Of a stretch of 64,000 nucleotides of DNA, positions 43,601 to 57,400 are shown piece after piece (within the stretch, counting starts at the first letter, position 1; each line of letters begins with the position of its first letter). Position numbers and translations under genes: made by a program. The DNA lies in assembly GCF_964204645.1 (NCBI RefSeq), contig NC_134025.1:31526001-31590000 (forward strand), given 5' to 3'. The DNA is from Tubulanus polymorphus (Eukaryota; Nemertea; Palaeonemertea; Tubulaniformes; Tubulanidae). The notes beneath the pieces are model-generated. The model was not told where the DNA came from, searched no databases, and saw only the letters and a program-made list of their open reading frames with translations.

Positions 43601-46600
43601 ACATCCGTTAGCGTACGGTGTATCAGACGGTCCCGTTATCAATACCTAGAAATATGAAATATAAAACATCCGTTAGCGTACGGTGTATCAGACGGTCCCG
43701 TTATCAATACCCGGAAATATGAAATATAAAACATCCGTTAGCGTACGGTGTATCAGACGGTCCCGTTATCAATACCTGGAAATATGAAATATAAAACATC
43801 CGTTAGCGTATGGTGTATCAGACGGTCCCGTTATCAATACCTAGAAATATGAAATACAAAACATCCGTTAGCGTATGGTGTATCAGACGGTCCCGTTATC
43901 AATACCTAGAAATATGAAATACAAAACATCCGTTAGCGTATGGTGTATCAGACGGTCCCGTTATCAATACCTAGAAATATGAAATATAAAACATCCGTTA
44001 GCGTACGGTGTATCAGACGGTCCCGTTATCAATACCTAGAAATATGAAATATAAAATATCCGTTAGCGTACGGTGTATCAGACGGTCCCGTTATCAATAC
44101 CTGGAAATATGAAATACAAAACATAACCCTTCAAACACAATCAATAATAAATGTTTTGTAATTAAATTGACTTCGACATTGTTTGTCAATACAAATGAAG
44201 TCATAAAGACAAAATGAATAACTATCTGGCAGGAGTCGCTTCTTTCAGTTTAATCAGTGCAGTTTACAATATGGCTAGTATTGTCTAGTAGAGATTTGAA
44301 TAGAGCATTTGATTAACAATCACCTCACAGCTGACTGGTCACCATACCTGAATAGTAACCACCACACTGACCAGACAAACATACAAACCATATAAATCAG
44401 TTGAGCTCAATGGTCTAGTGGTTAGGACTGAGGGCTGGCAAATGAGAGACCCAGGTTCAAATCCCACTGGGGGCTAGGGTTAGGGTTAGGAGCTAGGGTT
44501 AGGGTTATAACCGGACGAGCTAGGGTTAGGGTTTGGTAGGAGCTAGAGTTGGGGTTAGGACCGATTTTGGAAGGAAGGGCAGTGATCATATGATATTACA
44601 ACGCCCATGAAAACCTCTTTTTCATACATCTTTAGATTTTAAGCTTGAATAATGATAGATTTGTATTTTACCTTCATTACGTCGAGTCTCTCCTCATCAC
44701 ATCTGACAAACACACTACTGCTAGCCGATAGAGGTAGTGATGTAGATAGAGTGACCGCTTCCTGCGCCAGACGCCTCGCTCTAGGTGCATTATTCACCTC
44801 TCCGGCCGCTATTATATTAGACTCATAATGATGTGGACATTTAAATCTAAACAAACTGTCTTCTTCTTCAATCATCTCAAACGTATCTACAAAATATACC
44901 CAGAAATATTACACATTTTTACAGGTTCTAAAAATGTTAAATACCACAAGAATCAGTTATCAATAATGTTCGAATTTACAATTTTAAATTGTTAAAGAGG
45001 TAAAAGAAAGAATCCTATGAAATGTTACAATACAGTTTCATTAGGAAAATCAGGATTAATTTGAATATATATCAAGTCATTGAAACTGAGTCAGTACTTA
45101 GCTTAGTAAATAACTCAGTACTTAGCTCAGTATTTAACTCAGTAATTAGTTCAGTATTTAACTCAGTAATTAGTTCAGTATTTAACTCAGTAATTAGTTC
45201 ACTATTAAGTTCAGTATTTAGCTGAAGAGGCGGAGAGGAAACACTGACCGAACTGTAATTCTTTCATAGTCGACATGTAGAGATCATCGAGAGATTTATC
45301 TGCGTGTGAAGCTGTGGATTTGTGTGAGTGAGGTTTACTATCAACATTTGAATCTACAAAACAAAATACATTTCATAGAAACATGACAATACACATTCAG
45401 GGGAGTAGGGAGTTTAAGGGAGGGGAGTACAGAGTTCAGGGGAGGGGGGTGTTATAGACATACTGAGTGAATCCTGACGTAGTTTAAGCGTTGCTGTTTC
45501 TACTAAACTCGCTGATTTCTGTATCATACTGAGAGGGGGAGTAGGGAGTTTAGGGGAGGGGGAGAAGGGAGTTTAAGGGAGGGGGTGTTATACATACTAA
45601 GTGAATCCTGACGTAGTTTAAGCGTTGCTGTTTCTACTAAACTCGCTGATTTCTGTATGTCCGGTATCAATAAAGCTAATCCTTCACATTCATCATCTTC
45701 CTCTTTTGTTTGAGGTGTTTTACTGCTTTTACTGTTCGTCCTAAAAATACATTTCAAACTCACATTCAATAAATACCCCACCTATAGTTTATCAGCGGTA
45801 TTAACCACCCAGACCCAGGCCTGCCAACTTCTGAAAAGTGCTATCAGTAACAAGTTGTGGGAAAATTTCATTGAAATTAATCAGTAATCAATGGTTTAGA
45901 CACTCAGTAAGATCTTCCACATTTCTGTACACATCAAACAGATGATAATCAGGAACAGTTGTGTTTGTTTGATTCTTGAACTCACTTCAATCTACTGGCG
46001 TATGTATCGACACATGATTTCATCTTGGATAATAATGAACTGAGACAAGCAGATTCTACAGTTCCATCCTCTTTATCAATCGGCATCAATAATGGAACTA
46101 GTACTGGACAGATAGCGATTCCTCGTAGCAGTTCTAACAGTGCTTTATACAGCGGTACATGACGAGCCATATCTAATACTACAATATAGAAAATACACTT
46201 AGTCAATCAGTTTAACAGTGGATCCAGTTACATAGTTGTGTGAGTTCATCCAGATTCGCTACAGGATGAAATCGAATTATTTGATTTGCGATGAAACGAA
46301 CCTGAATCATTTCTGAGATAAGATGAAATTGCTGGAACTAAACACGATTGACAGAGTAACTCGGGTAGGATTAACGGTAAACAATGTTTCTCCGTGTGAC
46401 CGTCACAAGCGCTTGTTTCGGTTTCAAATAATTCTGGTACATTTCCACCAGGGTTTATGTAACTAGCTAAAACCTACAGTTCAATAGAAAATAAAACAGT
46501 CAATCAGTATTGAAATACCGTAGAGGGGGAGGGGGAGGGAGGAGAGGAGAGAGGGGAGGTAGGCGTAAGAGGGGAGGGAGGGGAGAGGGGAGGAGATGGG

Positions 46601-47901
46601 AGGGAGGAGAGGGAGTGGGAGAGGGGAAGGGTGTGGGAGAGGGAAAGGGTGTGGGAGAGGGGAGGGGAGCAGGAGAGGGAGCGGGAGGAGGGGGAAGGGG
46701 AGAGGGAGTGGGAGAGGGGAAGGGTGTGGGAGAGGGAAAGGGTGTGGGAGAGGGGAGGGGAGCAGGAGAGGGAGCGGGAGGAGGGGGAAGGGGAGAGGGA
46801 GTGGGAGAGAGGGATTTGATGGGTTGACTCTAACCTGCAGTTCAATAGAAAATAAAACAGTTAATCAGTATTGAAATACCGTAGAGGGGAGGGAGAGGGA
46901 GAGAGGGGAGGGAGGGGAGAGGGAGGGAGGAGATGAGGGGGAAGGAGAGGGAGGGGAGAGGGAGCAGTAGGGGAAGGGGAGAGAGGGGAGGGAGAGGGGA
47001 AGGCGAGGGAGAGGTTAAGGGAGAGGGAGGGGAAGGGGAGAGGGAGGGGAAGGGGAGAGAGGGAGGAGGAGAGGGGAGGGATTTGATGGGTTGACTCTAA
47101 CCTGCAGTAAACACGTCACATGTTCCTCTTCACTTTTTTGTCTAAGTAAAGCCTGTTCCGCGTCCCAACTAGAAGTGAACGACCCAGTCCCGAATCCTGT
47201 TCCTTTCGCCCAGTAATGTTGTGATTTATCGTTTGTTGGTTTCTCCGTGGTAACGGTAGGTGTTTGCGACACCTGCATCGCGGCCATTATTATCTACAAA
47301 CAATATAAACAACATTCAGTATTGATTTAGAAACGTATATTTTCACTTCCAGTTTTGCGGAGGAGATAAATCTAACCTCGTGATGGAATCCAGGTATAGA
47401 TACTCTCGGAGCGTGATGACTCAGTACCGATAAACACGCTAATATCAGCTGAATAGCTCCGATATCTAACATCATTCTACGCAACAATACACCATCATCG
47501 GTCGTCAACGGCGACTGATCGAATAAACTCTTTAATACAGAGAACGGTAACGTGGGTAGCGAGCTAGCGACCGGTGACGTTAGGATATGACCTATAAATA
47601 TATATCATATATCAGTTATCATCTGGTTTAATTCGATATATCAATATCATAAAATGGAACGGAGTATAATAAAGATGAATACCTCCGTCTCCGTCGTCTG
47701 TCACACCGAGAACTAATCGTAACAAACACTGAGCTTTCTTACGTTCCGTCAACAATACCTCGGCGTATCCCGGCAACCGTAGGAATAAACCGAACGCGAC
47801 CAGTGAATGCGGAGGAATGCTGGGTAATGTGGTGTTTGATTGACGGTTAGAAGGTTGAGTTGAAGTCCCAGCAGTCGTCGACTCTATATCCTAGAAAATC
47901 A

Positions 47902-47935
<34 letters not shown>

Positions 47936-48386
47936 CAATCAATCAATCAATCAATCAAGCAGCAGGTACTCAGAGTGTAATAGAAATAATTTCTTACCAG
48001 TTCAAAAATATCAGCTTCATATTCGACTGTGACCCAGTCATCTTTCATACCGAGTAGATTCATATCTCTAGCGCCCTCTGGTGGTCCGACTTGTCGAGTT
48101 ATTTCCGGGTATAACAGAGGTAGATGTTCGGCGAGTAAAGCGAGACCTCCGATACTGGCGAACACGTGAAGAGCTGACGGAAAACTGCGAGTTTCGAGTA
48201 GAATTGATTCAGGAATATTTGTATCCTCCAAACATTCATCTACAAATCAATCAGCAATTTTATTCTTAAACCTTTTCATGATGAGATTTTTGAAAACTTC
48301 AAATAAAATTCTTAAACCGAATATTTTTGAAAGAATAAAAAGAAAAAGAATTTATCTAAACTTAATGATTTTTATACCTGTAAGAT

Positions 48387-48419
<33 letters not shown>

Positions 48420-51400
48420 ATGATGAAGCTCCATTACTAGATGATGTTTTAGGTGTTGGTTTGATAACAAACTCAATGGATGATTGACCTTGAGGTAAAC
48501 CACGTTCATGTAATAAAACTAACACTTGAGTTAATGTCATATCAGTCGGTAGAGCTTGACCTGGAAATAATGAAAATCATACAGTGAACTATTGATAGGT
48601 CGGATTGAACTATAGGGATAAAAGTATCGATAGGTACCTGGTATCAACGCATGATATATCGATAATGAAGTATTATTGGTCGAGAATAGATCATCTCTAG
48701 TAGCAGGGCGCCCTCTACGTGTCGGAGGTCTCTGCATTGTAGGCATGCTACCTCCGTGTTTATACAGATCACGTTTCTCTTTGGCAGACATTCCACTAGA
48801 CTGTATTATACCTGTTAAACATCAAACACACATATATCACTGAGACTGAGTCATTGACTATCACTGAGACTCTGTCAGTATCTAATAACACAGATGTGAA
48901 ATCTCATTGACAACTGACAGATTTAACTACCAGTCTCACTACAGATTAACTCTTACTGACACAACAGTGGAACTGTGGATCCTGTGGAATCTCTCCTCCC
49001 CCTCAGTGGAACTATGGATCCTGTGGTATCTCCACCCTCTCCCCTCCCCTTGGATCCTGTGGTATCTCCACCCACTTCCCTCCCGCTCAGTGGAACTGTT
49101 TATCCTGTGGTATCTCCCCTCCCCCTCAGTGGAACTGTTTATCCTGTGGTATCTCCCCTCCCCCTCAGTGGAACTGTTTATCCTGTGGTATCTCCCCTCC
49201 CCCTCAGTGGAACTGTTTATCCTGTGGTATCTCCCCTCCCGCTCAGTGGAACTGTTTATCCTGTGGTATCTCCCCTCCCCCTCAGTGGAACTGTTTATCC
49301 TGTGGTATCTCCCTCTCCCCTCCCCCTCAGTGAAACTGTTTATCCTGTGGTATCTCCCCTCCCCCTCAGTGGAACTGTTTATCCTGTGGTATCTCCCCTC
49401 CCCCTCAGTGGAACTGTTTATCCTGTGGTATCTCCCCTCCCCCTCAGTGGAACTGTTTATCCTGTGGTATCTCCCCTCCCCCTCAGTGGAACTGTTTATC
49501 CTGTGGTATCTCCCCTCCCCCTCAGTGGAACTGTTTATCCTGTGGTATCTCCCCTCCCCCTCAGTGGAACTGTTTATCCTGTGGTATCTCTCCTCCCCCT
49601 CAGTGGAACTGTTGATCCCATGTTCCCCCCTCAGTGGAACTGTCACTTACCGGAAGCGCTAGATATCTGATCTACGACTTCTATTCCTAGTTCACTCGCA
49701 TCCTTCTTTTCATCTTTATCATCATCGTTATTATCGGATAATCTCGTAGAGTTAATGGATGCCGATGTATCAGCGATCATCTGAATAATATCAGCACATG
49801 TTGTCTGTAAACCGACTGTTATCACTTGATGTTTGTGGCCGGCTCCGAATTTCGGGTGATGAATTTGACTGATTCCGGACGGCCCTTTATGAAGCGGGAC
49901 GCTCGATTTGAAAGCTAATTGTATTTTTTCATCTTCGAGAAGAACTTGTAGGAAAAGACGTCTGGTGAATCCTGATAACGGCAGACTATTGAATACTATC
50001 GCTGAACCTGTCAAATATATAAAACATCTCAATTATTCATACAGTTACAACTGTGAATTAGAAACAGACTCAAGGGTCAAGTCTCAATCGACTACTGTAG
50101 ACTCAACCTGCTCGAGGCAGCTAGTTAATTCCCGGGCAGTTTGATGGCTGTTATCACAAGAAGGCAACTATCTCCACGGCAAACACAGTATTTAAACTCT
50201 ATTAACTATAATCTAACTCAAAACTGTAGAAATCCCTGTTTAACAAAAATATGATTTATAATTCTGAGTAATATGTAATAGTAGCACCAGGGGGCGTTAT
50301 ACGTACCAGGTTGGGTTATACCCTGTTCTTTAACGACATTACACAGCACCTGCGCGAACAGATGCTGAGCTATTGAATGTCCGGCGGTAACGTTAGTGAA
50401 GAACGCGACCGTAGCCGTCTCTACCGCTGCCCTCTGTTGGCCGCTGAGTAGTTTATGAGAGTGGAATATAGGTGGCGTACATGTAGTAGATTGTAGAGGA
50501 TTCGTACACAACATCGTCATCAAAACCGGCCAGAAAATATTAGCGTAATCGCTGACTAACCAATCCTTCATCACCGGTTCACGGGAAACATCAGATAGGA
50601 AATTCAATATGGCCGCTACTAAATCTACCGTTATACTAACTCCTTTATCTATAGAGAATTAAAGAATCAATTAATTCATTTCATTCGAAATAACATCGAA
50701 ATACTAACTCCTTTATCTATAGAGAATTAAAGAATTAATTAATTCATTTCATACAAAATAACATTGAAATATAGATGTTCAGATGTATTTTTACCTGATG
50801 AAACTGAAGTGACTGAAACCGATCTTGTTTTACGTTTTAACGATTCAGTTTTTGCTGAATCAGTTTCAGCGATTGATTCGCTCATATAACCGAGCTGTCG
50901 CGTACAGAACTCCAGTAAACTCTGACACAATATCTCCGGGAATCCCGAATCTAATAACTGATGAATGGCGGCCTCTGATTGACACGCTACGGCTAACGTC
51001 ATCAAATGACAGTCGTTCAGGACGATATTCCCGATATCGAACATCTCAGAGTTTGACGATGAATTTTGACAAGCTTCTTTAGAATCGTCGGTCATTGATT
51101 GTAGTTGGGCGTTGATGTCGTTAGATAACGGTGCTGGACCGTGTGTTAGACTGATTCCCATCCATTCCATCAGTAATGATAGATAGTAAGGTTGTATGTG
51201 ACACATCGATGATATAACGCTGTCTACCGCTTGTTTTAATGTAGCGTTTTGTAAAACTGTCGACCATTCGTACATTGAACTGTAAATAATCATGTACAAT
51301 AAATATCACCAGGGTTCGGTTTCATGTAGCTTAAATCAGTTAAGTTTGAATTGTTGTCCTCATTGAAAACATGAAGTAACCAATGGTGATTACACAAAAA

Positions 51401-54400
51401 ATTTGAGTTAACTTATTTGTGAAACTGGGCCCGGAGGAAAAGGTTTACAGCGGACCTCTTAAACCCCTGCTCAAACCAGATTCGATAAATCTGATCATTC
51501 AACTCACTCAATTAACACTCTCAAGTCACACTAAACTGAGTTGAGTCTAATCTATATTTAACTTGCCTTTATTCAATCTTAATTTAAAGATTTGTTCCTT
51601 TTTCTAAGGAGAAAGTCTGAGATCTCACCTGAATAAATCTCTAGTAATCACGCCCTGTAGGTCGTAGGTAACCGGTAGTTCTTGACTTTGCCACAAGATG
51701 GCGGCGACGCAGTGAACGTGACTGGACGATGGATTAGGTAAACCCTCGTCTAACAGAGTGGAGTAAGGTGGAAGTGGAGTGGAATCTCTCGAGAACGATG
51801 TATTCCGCTGTAAGGCTTTACGCGCGTTGTCGCCGAGCCATTCCATTAAACACTGAACTCTAGTCGCTGTTCCCTCGTCCTGTGTCATTCCTAACTGATA
51901 CAGTATATCTACAGTAGCCTCGTTAGAAATTCCATTCATTTTACCGTAAAGTGGAAGCATTGAATCTGACGCAACTGAAATAGAAATAATACAGTTAGGA
52001 AATTTATCATCGTATTAACACAGAAGGATCTTTTCTGAGATGTAGTTGAAACTCAGTTCTCATTTAGATTCGACTCTAAATCAGTTCATCGCTGATGTTT
52101 TTACTTTTCTTGTGTCAAATCCAATTGACAACTGTGAAACTGAACCCAGTCCCACAGTTGTGAGTTACTGTTAAAATCAGTTCATTTCCAAAGTTTTAAC
52201 TCTTGAGTCAAATCCAATGGACAACCGTTGAACTGGATTGTAATAAATATTCATTCCTCTAGATCCAGTTCCACAACTCGGTTTAGATTTAACTGTTGAG
52301 TGGAATTTAGTTCATTTTCAATGTATTAACTCAGAGTGAACAGTGGAACAGTGGAACAGTGGAACAGTGGAACCGGCTGCAGGTAAACGTAGATCTAACT
52401 CATACCTGATTCAGATGATGGATTCCTCAGTAGATTATCGATCAATGTAAGTCCTGTTTGTGTAGAATGTAATCCTAGTTTTAGTAAAACGGTTTCTAGA
52501 TGTGTAGAGAATGTATTGGCTACTGTAGATACGAGCATCGCGCTACACGTGTGTAACAGACTCGCGCTAGGAGCGGCACGTTCCGCAACCCGGTTACTCA
52601 TCTCAACAGGCTGCATTAAACAATGATGTAACAATCGTAACCAACACATACTGAAAATACACAACAATCACATCAGTTAAATCACTAGCAAATTCAAATT
52701 CGTTTTTTTAAAAATTTCTACAACTTCAAACGATATGTACCTAGTTTTAGCGAGTTCGTCCGACGAGTTCGAACTGTTCCCATTGTTGTGTCTCATCGCC
52801 ATTGACGACGAACTTAAATCGCCGAAAGCCGTGCTGCCTAGCAACATAATCTGAGATAATCCGAGAGTATTAGAATCTCTAGGTTTATGTAATCTCAGCG
52901 TAACGATACTAGCGACCTCGGGCCGGTGTAACTGTAGTTTGATTAGCATGAGACCGCTGGTGACTTGCGGAGGACAGATCGGTATAAAACTGATTCCATC
53001 TCGACTGATCTCTAGACTTACACTCGACGGACAAGCTACAAATAAAACACATCACACACTCAGTGAACAGTGACTGTATTATCAGTGCAGAATTGTCAAT
53101 GAATTATCCTGCAGTAGATGATATTTCAAAGTTTAACATATCAATTTTGAGATTTATCTAAATCTGATCATCAGACAGACAGTTATCTGAAGATGGAAGA
53201 TGAAACTATCTGATGATAACTTTGAAATATCATCAGATGCAGGATTATTCATTTTCTACCTCACTCATAATCATATGGTATAATTCAACAACATAAGAAT
53301 GAATTTGAATGCGTGAGGTATGAGATACTTACTCGCTAATGAGGTTAAATGAGGTCTAATATGAACCTCCTTAAGCAGTACAGCACACGACAGTTGAATG
53401 TGTAAATCGACCCAGGCCTCGTCCGGGTAGAAATGATACGACCAGGCGGCGCTACGAGCTCGTCTGTGCGGTAAGAATGATTGGATTAATACGTCTGCTG
53501 GTCCGGCGCTCGGGTTGCTAGACGATATCGTACCTATAAATACAATACACGATACAATCACCATCCAGATCTACAGTTGTGTAAGATGAGAGTTTAAACC
53601 TTAGTAATGAACTAACTTTAACTGTTACGTCAAATTAAACTGAGACCTGTGGAACTGAGTCCAGAACTGTGGAACTGAGTCCAGAACTGTGGAACTGAGT
53701 CCAGAACTGTGGAACTGGCTCCAGAATTGTGGAACTGAGTCCAGAACTGTGGAACTGAGTCCAGAACTTAGATCTGAGTCCAGAACTGTGGAACTGAGTC
53801 CAGAACTGTGGAACTGAGTCCAGAACTGTGGAACTGAGTCCAGAACTGTGGAACTGAGTCCAGAACTTAGATCTGAGTCCAGTTACTAGTGAGTCCAGGG
53901 CATCAGTTCCACAGATGGTGGTAAACATTTGACTTGTGAATTGAAAGTGAACTAATTTTAACCCTTATTCGCTACTGTGGAACTGAAATATCTGAGATTC
54001 AACATGAATCAGTTTGTAAAGTGGGTTGTACTACTTACTTTGAGGAGCGAAGTTAGTGAGACCCTCTCCTGTATCATCGGTAGCTGAATTCTGTTGTTGC
54101 TGCTGTTGTTTGGAAGTAGTTGTTGGTTTAGTAGCGCACAGATACGGCATTATACCGGAGATAAAACTAGGAGTAGTACTAATCAACTGTTTACTACTCC
54201 ACACCATATTATTACAGATTACTTCAATTCCTCCTGTAAAATAATCAATCAATCAGTCAGATAACCCGGTAACCAGTCCGCGAGCAAACAGGTGACCAGT
54301 CAACTTACCGAGCTCGATGAATGTCTCAAACGCAGGTTTACAATCCAACACTCCGACTAGTATCCATAGAAACGGTTCCGATAAATGACATCCGGTTTGT

Positions 54401-57400
54401 AGCCGCGAGTTTTGACTCGTGAAATAATCGAATATTGAACGAATGATTAATTTTAAATCAGTCGATTTACGATTTAAAGTGCTCAATATTTGAAATATAC
54501 AATCACCGACGGAGATAGGATCTAATTCTGAGCACGCCTGTTGAGCGTTACACCCTAGCGACCCGGTTCCCATTAGTAACGCTATCGTGTTACTGTTACA
54601 TCTGTTTAACGAATGAATTAAATCATTCATAATTTGACCGTGAGTCAGAATTATATCGGAGATCGTCGGTTCTTTTGTTTCCGTCTCCGGGCGATCGATA
54701 TCGCTATAATGTGAACACGATCGTCGTGACGATATCTCGCATTTTTGTTCGTCCGTTTCCGCCGGTCCGAGCTGTGATTGGTTGATTTTACTCGAGTCGG
54801 TCATCGCCGATAACTCGACGCCGTTAGCTCCGCCCCCAGCCGTAGCCGCGGATACTAATGAAGCGATCGCATTGGCTCGACTGCTGCGATGCGGTAACGC
54901 GACTTGGATCAGAGAATTGACGAGTTTCAGTAAATTACAGACGAGAACATCTCGCGTGGCTTCACCCTGCATCACTCGAGCATCTCCTGGACATAACATC
55001 GACGCAAATAATCTACGAATGTAACAAATAATACACAGTGAAAATATACTGAAATTATTGAAATGAAGCGGAAATTATTGAAATTATCTATAATTATTGA
55101 TTTGCTTATTTTAGAAATAAACAGTGATCACTTTAAAGAAATGAAGATATTGAAATAAATAAGATATACTGACCCTCCGAAGCATGATTTCGGGTTGACA
55201 CTGTTCTCTAATGAACTATTACAGGTCACTCTCTCCTGACTCAGAATGTGCTGTTTAGTTAACGTACAGATTGAAGTGATCACACTAATAGCATTATTGA
55301 TGTCGACTCCTTCAAAATCCTGTTCTAAAATGTGTTCTAGCAGTCGATACTGGGCGTCTAATGGACCCAAACCACATTGAAACGGTCCTCTGAAATCAAT
55401 CAGTAAATCTCAGGGTTAAATTTGAGTTCATAGAAACTGATATCATGAATTAAACTCTATGACTTTTGAGTCCTTGTTTGACTCTATAGAAAGAACTGGT
55501 TAATTTCAAATCTCAACTGATATTATCCCTTACCTTTCAGCAGTCAATGTATAAACAAGTCTGAGTAAAAGTTCCCTGAGATGAGTTTCATTCTCTGTGG
55601 AACATCGTGCGTTTAATCTTAACAGGAAACTCTGGAACACTTGAGTCGTAGTCGGTCCAACCTTTAATACATTATCAATATTACAGTCACTCCCGATGAC
55701 TCTAGAGTCAATAAACTACTAATTACTCAATAATCGAGAATGTAGATATTTTATACATTACCTGTGAAGTTTGATTTGTAGGAGTTGATCCCGATAAGAA
55801 TTTAATGAGTACCGGAACCAGATAACTGTCGGCCATGATAACAGACGCCATAGGTCTATCAGACGGGTCCTGACACCTGGTGTTCGTTAACCATGTCAGA
55901 GCCTGAAACGCTAGAGTCCACGTTCTTACCGAGATATTCGGGACGATCGTCAGCGTGTGAAATAATGAATTAACGGCGACTGGAGTTAAAGGAATTAACG
56001 GAATTCGACTTGAATCGAACGTTATTTCCTCACAGTTACTGTCATCATTCATAGTTAACCACAGCGAGAGGAGAGTATCTAAATCTACTCTATACGTCGG
56101 TAACTGTAGAACCAAGTGATTAAAACAAGTACTTAACATTTCATACGACGATATCTGACTCTGAAATTAAATAAACACAATACATTATACTTAATACTGT
56201 ACATAGAAATATACATTTTTCATGTGTCCTCAATAATTGAAGGGGACATAATCGGCATATTCCTTAACCCGGTTTCATAGACTCAAAGTAACCACTAGTG
56301 GTCTCAGGATTCCTCAGTGGTCTCAGGATTCCTGAGGGTCTCTTTGATTCTAATACGAACCTCATGAGTTGCATTGAACAATCCAGCATCATTTATCTGT
56401 TCATCATCTGTAACTGTTGACGACTGATAATACATCGATTCTACCGCACTCGGTAACCCAGGTAACGGAGACAATAACGCATTGTTGAATATTTCGACCT
56501 CCATCGATATCATCATTTTCAGCCGGAGTTCGGTGGTTAATTCAATACCGAACTCCAACCTTGAATCCATAGCGATAGAAGTACCTGAACTGTTCGCTCC
56601 AGAAATACGGTTTATCAGTAAATGATCGGCGATACTTTTCTTCAGTCGATTTAAACGATCGATTTTAGTTTGTTGCGTCTCACATTTTTCAGCTCTGAAA
56701 ATAGAATTGAAATTATAACTGGTAAGCCGATATTTCAAGCAGAGACGCAGGGTCATAGATAGTGGAACTGGGATCTCGTGGATTGTGGAACCGAAGTCTC
56801 CTGGATTGTGGAAGTGGAATTATTTTTACTCACTGTATATTAAGTGCGTTCTCGTTGATGATTTTAGAGACGCCCGACGTTGATTGAACGACGTTCATTA
56901 TTGGGTAGTTGTTATTGACGACAGACGCTGCTGTATTTTCATCCGTTAACAGTATATCCATTAACTGATAACCGGAGGAAGCAGATGGCTCCTCCGACAC
57001 CGGAGTCACCCCAGTCATCTGCTCCAACACCGGAGCAACCCCAGTCATCTCCTCCAACACCGGAGCCACCCCTGCCATCTCCTCCAACTGCGAGTTGTCT
57101 CCGGAGTGATTATTTTCCGCTGAACTATTCTCCTCGCTGTTGTTACCTTGACCTCCTCCGATACTGTCGTCTGTCTCCGATAGCGACGCCGTGATATCAT
57201 CGTCTGTTATCACGTCACTAACGGTTACCATCGGATACAGACGCTCACCTACAATCAATCGTTAATCATTAATTCATATAGTTGATTTTAATCGTGGATT
57301 AGAATTAAACCGGCGTCAATAAATAAACTTACTCTCTAGTATATCTAGTAGTAGACAGGTAACTGAGTGTACGGCCCACGGTCCGCCCCAAGCGTTACCA

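Larger units (their letters stand above)
44672..48239 (-). other. BIRC6: BIRC6 conserved region before the UBC domain, exons 27-35
   Basis: Exons: 47998-48239, 47683-47890, 47377-47591, 47102-47293, 46302-46473, 45986-46178, 45598-45740, 45249-45353 and 44672-44886. Landmarks: [190 protein letters not shown] and [17 protein letters not shown]. This is the best conserved stretch after the UBC domain itself. Confidence 0.9.
49651..55012 (-). other. BIRC6: BIRC6 scaffold, exons 16-24
   Basis: Exons: 54309-55012, 54039-54233, 53333-53533, 52741-53035, 52406-52650, 51629-51974, 50795-51279, 50307-50648 and 49651-50007. Matches include [16 protein letters not shown] (across the first junction), [202 protein letters not shown] and GAGHKHQ. 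A polyglutamine run lies in exon 17 (about 54087-54110). Confidence 0.9.

Noticed and set aside
46504-47287. Gly/Arg-rich and Ser/Leu/Pro-rich ORFs
   Set aside because: Translations of G-run repeats in an intron. Only 47102-47293 is coding, on the minus strand.
48907-49670. Four overlapping ORFs of 230-250 aa on both strands
   Set aside because: They arise from a 36-bp minisatellite inside a BIRC6 intron. All frames open by periodicity.
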